Assembly (NCBI GenBank): GCA_026770025.1
Contig: JAMXDE010000033.1
Span: 434,001-498,000, forward strand
Reading direction: 5' to 3'
Source: Craspedostauros australis
Lineage: Eukaryota > Bacillariophyta > Bacillariophyceae > Mastogloiales > Achnanthaceae
Length of the DNA stretch: 64,000 nt
In this document: in pieces, positions 1-9,962 of the stretch
Layout: each line of letters begins with the position of its first letter
How positions within the stretch are numbered: position 1 is the first letter of the stretch
Notes under the pieces: model-generated
Told to the model about the DNA's origin: nothing
The model's database searches: none
Seen by the model: the letters and a program-made list of their open reading frames with translations, nothing else
Program-made: the position numbers and the translations under genes

Positions 1-323
1 ATGATGGAGTCGCGAATCAACAATGCAGTCACGAGCATTCGGCTGTTGGCAGTTGTGGACCCATGCGATCAAAACCACATGGTGTGGTCGGATGGATCGT
101 ATTGGTCAGCCGACAGCAACAACAACGACAACACGAACAAGCGCCAGGATGGCGCAACAACACCAAGACCAACACCAGCAATCCCCACCATGGCGGTCAC
201 CATCAACGGCGTTGCGCCACCCAAAACGAACAACTAAACCTCGCACATCTCTCTGGTTGCATCACGTGAGGACTTCCAATCCGTTCATCCAACAACAAGC
301 AAGCAAGCAAGAACGACGCAAAG
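1..323. other. 5' flank of the complex I subunit gene
   Basis: No gene is recognised here. The stretch has CAACAA-rich low-complexity DNA around 115-165 and AAGCAAGCAAG runs just before the ATG at 324, typical of an untranslated leader. Overlapping short open frames on both strands have no recognisable protein content. Confidence 0.5.
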
Positions 324-1305
324 ATGTTTCACCGCGTCGCATCCCAAACGCTGCGATCCTCCGCCGTGAGACGGGCAGTCAGCAGAAATGGAGCCAACGC
401 CGTTCAGAGACGAACGATGGGTGGAGGCGGAGCGTGAGTCTTCTTGTGCGCAGCTGAAGTGCGGCTGTGCGATGAATGGAGATGAATGGAGTGGTAGAGT
501 GAATGGAGTGGTGAACGATGTAGTGAGGGAGGTCTTGTCGGCATCAAGGATACATCCAACATGATGGCAGTCCTCCGAAGACCCATCAAAGCAGCAACTG
601 TGCAATGATGCGCGCTGAGAATCTTTCAAATCACTGCAACACATTGCAGTTCAACGCAACAAAAGAGAGCATGATGGTATATTCAGCGGCATGATGGTCT
701 GTTGAATCCGCATTCCCAATATATGTACCATGCTCACCGAATCATCCTTCATCGTGTCATCTTCATTGCCTGTCACCCTGCTCCGGTATTGCCTTTGGAA
801 TTCTATCGCAACGGATGACTGTACTGAATGCAACGACCCACCACAATGCAACATCCCCATCTTGATGCAACGATATCCACCGATAATGTGGGCTGGCACC
901 AACGTCAACGTGTACTGGCACAAATCCAAACAAACACAAAATGAATGCTCCATACAATCAATCAATTCCTGTTGGCTCCTCCGTGTATTTCCACGCCCCG
1001 CCAGCTTCATGGAGACCAACCAATTCGGCACGCGATTGGGCGAGGCCTTCGGCACCCTGACATGGATATGGGTCTTCCACCGATTCCGAATGGACGGTGC
1101 CGTCCTCCTCGGTCTCAAGCACCCGTGGGATCACGACGATCACGGCCACGTTGCCGCACATGGAACGGACTTGGGTGCGGAGCAGGTGACGGAGAAATGG
1201 GAGACCTTCAGCGAGAGGGCCACGAACCCAGGTGATGACGACGACGACGACGACGATGATGATGATGACGACGATGACGACGACGACGATGATGACGATG
1301 AGTAG
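324..1305 (+). CDS. NDUFB2 (AGGG)-like subunit of mitochondrial complex I, two exons
   Basis: Two exons, 324-433 and 1005-1305, join in phase 2 (donor GC|GTGAGT, acceptor CCGCCAG|C) to give 136 residues. The N-terminus (MFHRVASQTLRSSAVRRAVS...) is Arg/Ser-rich with no acids, a typical mitochondrial presequence. It is followed by RRTMGGGGA, the glycine motif that gives the AGGG subunit its name. The second exon has one hydrophobic segment (GTLTWIWVFHRFRMDG) and then LKHPWDHDDHGH, which closely matches the HPW...DHGH end of plant NDUFB2. The family function is a single-pass accessory subunit in the membrane arm of NADH:ubiquinone oxidoreductase. The protein ends in about 22 consecutive Asp plus Glu, far more than the short acidic tail of known members. 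The gene was found by splicing; no single frame shows it. Family call fairly sure; the exact splice was worked out by eye. Confidence 0.68.
1234..1299 (+). repeat. (GAC/GAT)n microsatellite coding for poly-Asp
   Basis: About 22 GAC and GAT codons run uninterrupted up to the GAG-TAG end of the complex I subunit gene. The mix of GAC and GAT shows the tract is not a freshly expanded pure repeat, so the acidic tail may be maintained. Confidence 0.9.
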
Positions 1306-1861
1306 ATCAAGGCGTGCTCTGCACAAGTACTCGTAAATCAACTTAACCATCACCTTCTTTCTCTTCTTCACTTCCTTCATGGGCTCGGTTGTAACAGTGT
1401 GTAGCTCATGAATTGCTCCACTCGATGATGCATAGCTTTCGTAATTGCATCGTTACAGACTGCATGGAGTACTCGCTCCAGAGAGGTCCTGCACTTCATG
1501 ACCCGCCAAGCCATACGGCATACTCTATACTAATTCCCACACTACAGAGCAGAAACAGTCTCTCATGTTTCCATCCACCAAAACAAGACCAAAAACAAAA
1601 GATGCGTTGGTTGGGCACAAACCTTCGAACACCAATGACGCATTCATGCGATGCCAGACCCAGGAGGATGGAGGATGGCACAATCCCAACTCAACACAAT
1701 CCAACTCAACAGAACAGAACACAACACAACACATTTTAGACACAGCCCAGAGACTTCCTCTTTTCTTCCATCGCAAGCGTAACATTCCACAACACTGTAC
1801 ATAGCACGAGTAGAACATCGAAAGCAGCCTGAGAATCAGTCACGTTCCAAGCGTGTCCACC
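1306..1861. other. Intergenic, with CAACA-type repeats
   Basis: This lies between the complex I subunit gene and the Sel1 gene. At about 1685-1736 there is a degenerate (CAACA/CAGAA)n tract directly upstream of the Sel1 gene. No gene seen. Confidence 0.5.
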
Positions 1862-2818
1862 ATGTTCCAGTCCTTCGCGAGATCGTCCGCTCGCAACGCC
1901 GCATTGGTTGCAGCTCCCTCGCTGTTGGTATCTTCTCTCATTGCTTCTGCGACGACGTCGCAATGCGAACAGCAGCAGCAATCGCAATCCACGAAGGACG
2001 CAACGTGGCTGCGCAAACGCAACACGCTCAAGGAGGCGACGTCTCCCTTCCAGAGCCTCGGCAAGGCGCCCAAGCGATTCAACACGAGGCAGGAGCTTTC
2101 CAAGATCCGATCCAAGCAGGATGAGACCATGCAGCGTTGGGACAAGGATGAAGAGGGTTGGAGGGAGCTGCCGGCCCGCGCATGGCCCGCCTACCAGCCA
2201 ACGCCGGAGCAGATGAAGGGCATCGCGGCGACGATCGCGAGCACCGAATGTTCCATTGCCACCGCCAAATCATCATCGCGGTGGTCGTGGCGACGCGATG
2301 CTGGTGCTTCGGATAGTGATGGCACTCCGAGCTGCCAGGAGCTGCTGTTCCAGCAAGCCACGACGCTCGTGTTTTACAATATCGATCCAGAGGGCGGATT
2401 GAAGCATTTTCAGGCTTTGGCCAAGCAGGGGCACGTCGAGTCTATGGTGGCTTGCGGCGTTATCTTGGTGGAAGGTTTGGGCGTCCCACCGCAGGAGGAG
2501 GCCGGCATCGAATGGTTCCGCAAGGCCGTGGCGTTGAACTCTGCGCAGGCCTGCTACGAACTCGCGACGGTATACTATACGGGGGTGCATGGCGTGTTGG
2601 AGGAGGAACCCGTGGCGGCATTTGAGCTGTTCCGCAAGGCGGCGGAGAAAGATCACACGGGTGCCCTGTACATGATGGCGGATTGCTTGGTCGAGGGTGA
2701 GGGCACGCAGCGTGATGTGGGCAAGGCGGTTCCATTGTTCTTCCGCGCCGCTGAACGCGGGCATCGGTACTCTCGGCAGCGCATTCGGGAGTTGCTGGCG
2801 GAGCAGGAGTATCAGTAG
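1862..2818 (+). CDS. Sel1-repeat protein, probably organelle-targeted
   Basis: 318 residues from the ATG in CCACCATGT at 1862; an in-frame GTG nine bases upstream is not used. The C-terminal half carries at least three Sel1-like (SLR, alpha/alpha) repeats. Their signatures are EEAGIEWFRKAVALNSAQA, AAFELFRKAAEKDHTGALY and KAVPLFFRAAERGH, each about 36-40 residues apart, with a weaker first unit (GGLKHFQALAKQGHVES). The N-terminus (MFQSFARSSARNAALVAAP) is basic, amphipathic and rich in Ala/Ser, consistent with a mitochondrial presequence. A central GWRELPARAWPAY segment is of unknown role. Sel1 repeats are protein-protein scaffolds, for example in assembly factors or ER degradation. The specific partner cannot be told. 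An assembly factor role in mitochondria is only an inference. Confidence 0.75.
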   Translation: MFQSFARSSARNAALVAAPSLLVSSLIASATTSQCEQQQQSQSTKDATWLRKRNTLKEATSPFQSLGKAPKRFNTRQELSKIRSKQDETMQRWDKDEEGWRELPARAWPAYQPTPEQMKGIAATIASTECSIATAKSSSRWSWRRDAGASDSDGTPSCQELLFQQATTLVFYNIDPEGGLKHFQALAKQGHVESMVACGVILVEGLGVPPQEEAGIEWFRKAVALNSAQACYELATVYYTGVHGVLEEEPVAAFELFRKAAEKDHTGALYMMADCLVEGEGTQRDVGKAVPLFFRAAERGHRYSRQRIRELLAEQEYQ

Positions 2819-5041
2819 GCCTCGGGCGTTGGATGGCGATGGTGGATACCCGCTGTCGACGCCGATTGGTCATCCATTCGGTTGGCGAGCTGCCTACGAA
2901 CTATGCACTTGCCCTTGGATGACTGGCTGGTGTGTCGGGCGCCACAAATCTATTCGGCGTCCAACGAGATTGTCACCAACGTCGCGCACTTGGTCGGATG
3001 CGATACTGATTCCACAGGGTACCCATCGCATGCATGCGATGGCCATGGACAATTCTCGCAGCAATTTGGATTTTGCGAGGATGGAGAGACAGACGCAACA
3101 AGAAGACAGGCACGTGGATGGTCCAGGTCTGCTGGTACTCGTCGGCCCAGCGAGAGATCGATGCACGTTGCCGCCAACTTCGCCATTCCGGCATCTGCCT
3201 GGCACACTGGAACCTATTGCGTGTATCACTGTCGTTGAGCTCCCACAATGAAGTCACCCGACGAATCCAGGGAGAGAGCATCAAGATGTCATCACATTGA
3301 AGGAATGAAATGGTTACTCCCAATCTGCATGCTGTCTACGATACAAATACTAGCTGCGAACATGCACACCGCAAGACTGAGATCGACGCTTGCTTCTTTA
3401 TCTCTGCTCTATGATACTATACTTGTGCGTACCATCCGAATCGGAATCCAGGTTTAACGACAGAGACGGACATCGTCGGAAGGTTGCGATAAGATCGGAA
3501 CCATGCCAATTTGGTTGGCGTGGTGCTCCAACCATTGTCGGAAGCAGCGCAAAAGCCGTTCCACCAAAACGCTTCAGCAGCGTTAGCTTGTGTCTGTGCA
3601 ATCCCAAAAGCTCCGTCGGTCGCTTCGCACGGATAGACAGCTCGACAGATGGAAGAGAGATGGAAGAGGAACACTATTGCAACAGAATAGAGTGTGATAG
3701 TGGCGCTCCTCCTCCTCCAACTACATTCAAGTCCACCCGATCTCCCATCCACTTTTTGTGTACAAAAGGTCGTGGGATCGCATCGAACAACTTGGTTGCA
3801 AGGCGTCGCTTTGGACCCTCGGCGAAAATCAGGTGGTGACGTCGTGTTGCATTTGCGTTTTGTGAAGCATCGCGCTTTCAATTTCTGTCGACGTTTTCGG
3901 GGAAAGGTGTGGTTCGGGCGGCGGACATTTTGTGTCCCGAGTCGAGACAATAGCCTTTCGATTTCGGGCTGTCACGCTGTTCGGCTAATCCTCTTGTATG
4001 CGGCATATTAGTCCCGGACTGAAGAATCCCAGCGCCGGTGTAACGGTTATGTAATGCAACACCAAAGTCGCGACCACACTGTTGACAAAGCAATTGACAT
4101 TTTCATATTCGTAGGAAGAGCATGACAATCTCATCGATGACGTCACGAAGTGCTTGCCACTCCGCCCGAAAGAACCTGAACTTAAGCCCACATGGTGGTT
4201 ACTGCGACACGGAATCAGTGAACCGCTATCGTGGAAAGTGGGTGGCTGTGGCTCAATTCCTCACACAGTTAACGGCGAAAGTATCGCACATGCTGTCTTG
4301 ATAGAAACGCGCTGTGCCGCCTCTCACTTTTCTGTGTGCTTCGTGGACAACGTGTGATCGAAAATGCGGAAACTCGCGCCACGGAGCAATCCAAAACAGT
4401 ACGCGGAATCAAACCCGAAAACGTCTCGGTAACAGGTCGCGATGCGCGCTCGTGCCAACCAGGAGCGGATCTTCGTGATTCGACCACAAACAGCACAAAG
4501 AGCAGTTGACGACCTTCGGCAGCCAAAGGCACACAGGAACAAAGCCACGGGAGAAGGAAAGAAGGAAAACAAGGCAGAGAGCAGAACTGCACAGAGAGGG
4601 AGAGATTGCTTCAGGTTCATTCCCAAACAGAGAAAGGGAGAGTGAGAGAGACCAGCGACGGAGTCGGAGAGGCAGAGCCATCCGTGCACAAATCATTTCG
4701 TCACAAACCTCCCTGTTCAAGGAGGTGCTCACTTCGCCTCTTTGCCCTCTCCAGAGCCCAGCTGTCGTTGGCATACGCCCACCAACATTCTCTTTGCGCA
4801 CTTGTTGCGAGCAAAGCAAAGCAGAAAAGAGGAGAGCAGAGCAATACAGCCGACCGAGAAAGGCGGATCATCGAGACATCAGGTGACCTGCATGTTGGTC
4901 TCATTTCGCTGCTGAGTTGAAGGAAAGAGCGTTGAGTTGGAACAGATCCATCCAAACATTGAGCCATCGAACCATCTATCTATCCAACTACTATTACAGT
5001 AGAGTACGCTACTCTATTCTTTCAGACTGTCCACGAACACC
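2819..5041. other. Intergenic, 2.2 kb, no convincing gene
   Basis: I find no recognisable protein, RNA gene or transposon. Open frames up to 184 residues exist on both strands but look like chance frames. The last 500 bases are purine-rich (AGAGAGGG, GAAGGAAAGAAGGAAAAC), probably leader or promoter of the ArfGAP gene. A small inverted repeat, AGTAG...CTACT at 4998-5013, sits 29 bases before its ATG. Confidence 0.45.
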
Positions 5042-8000
5042 ATGACGGCCACCACCAACCCAGAGCCAGGCTGCGCCGCCGACGGCAAGGAACCATCTCA
5101 GAAGGAGCTGAAGCGACGTCTCAAGGCCGTCGGCAACCTGCCCGACAATCAAGTGTGCTGCGACTGCGGTGACAAGAAACCGACATGGGCATCCCTCATC
5201 GTGCCGCCTCCGGATTCGCCAACCGGCAGCCGTGCTCTGGGGGTCTTCTGTTGCTTCCATTGCTCCGGCGCGCACAGACGTCTCGGCGTTCACATTTGCT
5301 TCGTGAGGAGCGTCACATTGGATGACTGTAAGTGGTACAGTGCAATGCTCTGCTGCGGAGATTGTTTGGAATGGAGTACTATGCGCAGGCTCCGACCTCG
5401 AGAGTATGTGCAGTACCCAATCTGCAAAGACCACACATTCTGATCTCACATTGCCACTCTCCTTTCATCCCCCCTCCCTCTTCTATCATGCAGGGAAAGA
5501 GAAGGAAGTCCTCGCGATGGAAATCGGCGGGAACAAGCGCGTCAATCTATCGTTCGAGGCAGTATACGAGCATGCAAAGACCGCGGCGACGCTGAAACCG
5601 CACGCCCGCTCCAACCTCGACGAGCGTGATGCCTTCGTCAAAGCGAAATACTCGCAACGCGCCTTCTTCAAGAAGCACATCTACCGTGAGCACATGGACG
5701 ACGCGCTTTGGGAGTTGCAGGACGGCACCGTGGAGCGCAAAAGGGAAGAGCAGAAACAGCAGGATGAACAGAGGAAGCAGGACCAGCAGCAGCATCAACA
5801 ACAGCAGCAGAGGTTCCGTCAGAAGGCGAAGCGACGATCTTCCCTTCCCACCATCTCGATCGCACCAGCACCTTCCACCGAGTACGATCACTTGTTCAGC
5901 GGTGAGCAGGTCGACCTGTTTGCGGATCCAAAATTTAGTCAGTTTGAAGCCTCGTCATCATTGACATCCAATGGTACAAGCGAGGCCAAGCCGCAGCACG
6001 CGAAGATCAATGCTGGCTTCGACTCCGTCAAAGATTCGCGAGGCCTCATCTTGGATGACATAGCATCGCCGCCCGAAGAACCAAAGTGGAAGCAACGCAA
6101 GGAGCGGTTCAAGCGAAGGGCGTCGCTTGGCAACAGCTTCTCCAGTATCCCGGCGGTGGACAAGTACGGTTACGAAGATGCCCAACCCGATACACACATC
6201 GCTCCATCGTCGTCATCGTCAGTAGCAGGAGCGGCATCTCGCAGGAGACCGCAGAGGAGGATGTCGTTGGACGCCAATCTCGCCTTGAACACAACCACAT
6301 CACTGCACGCGGATAGCGGAAGCGGCAGGCACCTGGGCAGATCAAGGCACATGCGTTCGGATTCATCGCACAGTTCCGGAGTGCATTCGCGTCGTTCGGG
6401 AGCTCAGCGCAACAGCAGGACCAGTCTCCACAGTACCACGCACCACCATCACAGCACCTTCTCGTCGCCGGACAGCCGACACTCCGAGGCCAGTTCGGAG
6501 CAAAGGCGAAGCAACGGTGGTGGATTGCGCGCATCCACCCACCAGCGGCGACCGTTTGCTCGTCGGTCCAGCCTTTCAGGCCGTGCTGCTTTGGCAACGT
6601 CGACCTCGTCCGTAGCGTCTCACTCCAGCTCCCACGATGATGATAGATCCTTCGAATCACTGGGTTCCGAATCGAACACCCATCGTGGTGGCCCCTCGTC
6701 GGCCAGATCGCGTCGCCAAGCTTCCATTTCGTTGGACGATGCAGATGACAAGTCGTGTCGCAGTTCCCTGCGGCGTCAGCGGTTGGGAAAGAACGATGGC
6801 GATGAATCGAAACGCCACACGCGACGTGCGCTTGACAGGAGCTCCAAGTCAGGACATCAGCGATCCAGATCCAAGAGCGGACGTGGCCTGAGGAGTCACC
6901 ATCGCAGCAGTGCGCAGCAACAGCAACAGCGGCGCAATGAACATACCAATGATGACAACGATTACGACGATGATGACATTGAGATTGATATTGACGTCGT
7001 GCTTCGGTCTCCCGGCCCTTCTGGGAGCAAACGACGACCTTCATTGAACATGGATGCGTCCATCCACTCAATGCATGACAGTATTGGGCAACATAGCGAT
7101 ATCATGGATGCCTCCCTGGATGGTTTGGACGCGACCAACGAGGGCACCTTCGCCAGCGATGACTACGATGACATCTACGATCAGAACCACGATGGCAACA
7201 GTGCCTGTCTACGAGATGGAGACGCGGCGTCCAAACCACGCAGGTTGGCGAAGGGCGATCGAGCTAGACTGCATCAGCAATCAACTGGAACCACCGCCCT
7301 GCGCGGCGGAAGCGAACACGATGCGGAAAATGCCCCTGTCACGGCTCGTTCCAGTCAACATAGATCCAGTTCGAGGCAACGTCTTTCTCGACGACAGACG
7401 AGGCCTAACAACGGCAATGGCAACAGCAAATCCACCAGGCAGAGCCGCAGCATCGATGCGCAGGATAGCATGGACAAATCCACGCGAACTCGCACGCGCG
7501 CAAGATCAAGGTCACGTCTCCGCATGGAACCGACGAGAGGCCGTGATCGCGATGTCGATGAACAGTCCACCAAGACGGACGGCTCCGACAAGTACTGTCG
7601 CGTCGCGATGACGGGCGAGCGCATCGGATCCTCGGGTCCAGCACGCCGGCACGGTGACAGCAAGAGCCGCACCAGAAGTCCAAGCCGAAGCCGCAGGAGT
7701 CTGCGACGCAGTACCAAGCCCTCGTCGAGCACTTCGTCCGTGGCAAAAGCCAGCAGCCACGGCAACGACGACATCGATGATGACAGCCGCTCCTACCTTA
7801 CCAGCAGCAGTCGCCATCATGAGCACCGCGCAAAGACCAGCAGCAGAAGCATGGGCAGCAAGAGCGACAAGCCCGACAGCGCGTCTCAAAGGCGCCATCG
7901 CAGCCTGTCGAAGAATCGATTGTCACGTGAGATCAGTCCCCACTCCAACCAACAATTTGAAGACGACTCAAGCTCCAAGCCTGGTGTCAGGAACCGAAGC

Positions 8001-8756
8001 CGCAGCCACAGCAACAAACCCATCGACGATGATCATACGGACGAGACGAGTCCATCCGCCCGCAGCAACCGATCCATGCGATCACGACGCTCCAAGAGCC
8101 GCGGCGATCCAATGGATCGGGTCGATGCGAGCAAGGATGACCAGTCTCTGAGCAGCAAATCCTCGAACGTGAGCAGGAATGGATCTTCCGGAGAGCTGTC
8201 ACAGTCGCGACGTGGCCCTCGCGCTCTTCAACAATACCATAACAACCGCCGCAGCCGCAGCAACCATGCCTTCCAAGGCACATCAACACATCTCAGAGCC
8301 GCGGAATTATCTCCTACCCCAATGCAACGCAGCGGCAGCAGTAACGGCATTGCCACCGAAGGCAGCACACGACGTCGAACCGAGCACTCGTCGCGACGCA
8401 GCAATCCCAACTCCCGCTTGCACAGAGCGTCCACCTCTGGTGGCGATTTAGAATCGCTGTCATCGCGTCGGTCGGGATACTCCGCGTCGTCTCAAACACA
8501 ACGATCGTCTGGTCACAATGCCACGTTCGGAACGATGAATGTGAAGAGCCGTTCCGGCAAAACGAGTAAGCATGATTCCAAGAAGTCCAAACGTTCCTCG
8601 TTGGAATGGTTGGATAAGGACAAGAGTCGCCGTTCGTCATCCAAATCAGGCGGTCGGCAAGATGATCCAACAACCGCATCCAAACAAGATCAAGCCACCG
8701 TGGCGGAAACGGTATGCTCCGGCAGCTCTCTCGAATCGGCAACGGCAGAACAGTGA
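5042..8756 (+). CDS. ArfGAP-domain protein with a very long Ser/Arg-rich tail, two exons
   Basis: Exons 5042-5327 and 5494-8756 (donor GACT|GTAAGT, acceptor ATGCAG|GG) give 1,182 residues. The intron falls inside the Trp codon of LDDW, so splicing rebuilds the family motif VRSVTLDDW. The ArfGAP zinc finger is complete: C39-x2-C42 and C71-x2-C74, then CSGAHRRLGVH with the catalytic Arg (R79). About 12 extra residues lie between the two Cys pairs (usual spacing 16). The family stimulates GTP hydrolysis on Arf GTPases and controls vesicle coats at Golgi or endosome. After a helical, Gln-rich segment (about 150-215), the remaining 950 residues are low complexity: Ser, Arg, His, Asp, with many RS/SR dipeptides and DDD patches, and no second domain. 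Long antisense frames across the tail are shadows of this composition. Domain call sure; tail function unknown. Confidence 0.88.
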
Positions 8757-9280
8757 GATGGCACGTTGCAGATAGTGTTATTCATAATTCACAAATTAAA
8801 TTCATAGAGCACACTGATACAAGTCCTCCATCATAATAGAATATTATGCTATCATACATTCGAATAACATTGAACATACCGATTACATAAAGGAGCACAA
8901 CTTAGTTGTTGGCAGCGATCAAGGCACAGGGGCAGCCACTGAAGACATGAATAAGGCGCTGGTTAAATTCATAGAATAGTAACTGAGGCAACTACGTGAC
9001 AACACGAGGAGGAGCTGAGGGGTCGCACGTTCGACCAACATCGAAGAAATGAAAGGAATCAGTTGGACATTGCTGTCAATAAGACGAGTAGTGTGTGAAT
9101 CAATGTTGTTCGCTAATATTATGAGATATTACACTGCTGAGCTGAGGAGTTGCGGTCTTGGCTCCTGCTAGTGTCTTGGTCTGTGCTAGGAGGAAAGTGG
9201 GCGCGAGGTGCGCACTTTGCGTACGTCGGTCAGTCGGGTCACGTGCGGGACTGGAATCAATAATTGCAGACACCGGATAC
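8757..9280. other. 3' flank of the ArfGAP gene
   Basis: AT-rich DNA, with TTAAATTCATAGA occurring twice (about 8798 and 8962). No gene seen. The left end of the transposon follows immediately. Confidence 0.5.
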
Positions 9281-9368
9281 GAGCCCGATCAGTGAGTCGA
9301 CCAATCGTTTGAAATGAAGAGTCTAATCGGATTTCTGGGATTTTTAAACTAAGCACATATTCGCAATC
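9281..9368 (+). repeat. Left terminal inverted repeat
   Basis: This matches the reverse complement of 15246-15333 along its whole 88 bases. The main difference is a short block at about 9323-9329. Confidence 0.9.
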
Positions 9369-9775
9369 CTTGTAGTCTTTTTATGTATATGTCACCTTTT
9401 CAGTGCTTAGTAAAGCTTATTTTACGTTTTATGCACCGATCAATGTGTTCATTCTAGTCATGTGGATCCAACCACACAAAACCCGTTGTTGTTGGCAGAA
9501 GGTTCTATCATGTTCTCATGTATTTATCGTCAGGTGTCCAGTCACGGACTGGCTCCCGAAGGTGTCGGTGGTTTGGTACGCGTTAATTACACGTTAGCAT
9601 GTGCCACAGGATTCCACATTCTGCTCGTCACAAAGCACATGACACAAAACACATCACACAAAACACATCATCTCCATCATTTCGCAAAATCGCACCACAC
9701 GTTCGCTCCATTTCACAACTTTCCTCGCCAATGCCATGCACACTCGCCCTTTCGCTCAATGCCCGTTGTCGTCAG

Positions 9776-9813
9776 AGTAGTAGTAGCAGTAGTAGTAGCA
9801 GTAGTAGTCGCAG

Positions 9814-9850
<37 letters not shown>
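9776..9850 (+). repeat. (TAG/CAG)n followed by (TTG)n microsatellite
   Basis: The tract TAGTAGCAG... runs to about 9822 and continues as nine or so TTG repeats to 9850. It lies in the leader of the transposase gene, between the left inverted repeat and the chosen ATG. In one frame it reads as a poly-Val stretch, which argues that translation starts downstream of it. Confidence 0.85.
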
Positions 9851-9962
9851 CAACGAATGGTCGACCATTCATCGTTTTCTCTCCTTCCTCACTTCATCTC
9901 AACCAGTGCACACCATCACATCCAACCGGCAAACCACACTACTCTCCACCAACAACTCCACC

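Noticed and set aside
1853-1861. GTG at 1853 as the start of the Sel1 gene
   Set aside because: Eukaryotic initiation at the ATG in CCACCATG (1862) is much more likely.
3417-3950. 177-codon minus-strand frame in the 2.8-5.0 kb gap
   Set aside because: No domain, no membrane helix pattern beyond chance, overlapped by equally long frames on the other strand.
4506-4920. 126- and 104-codon plus-strand frames before the ArfGAP gene
   Set aside because: Arg/Glu/Lys-rich reading of a purine-rich leader; no Kozak start, no domain.
6109-7774. Long minus-strand frames inside the ArfGAP tail (320 and 139 codons)
   Set aside because: Cys/His/Arg-rich text antisense to a Ser/Arg low-complexity region; no domain and no separate start context.
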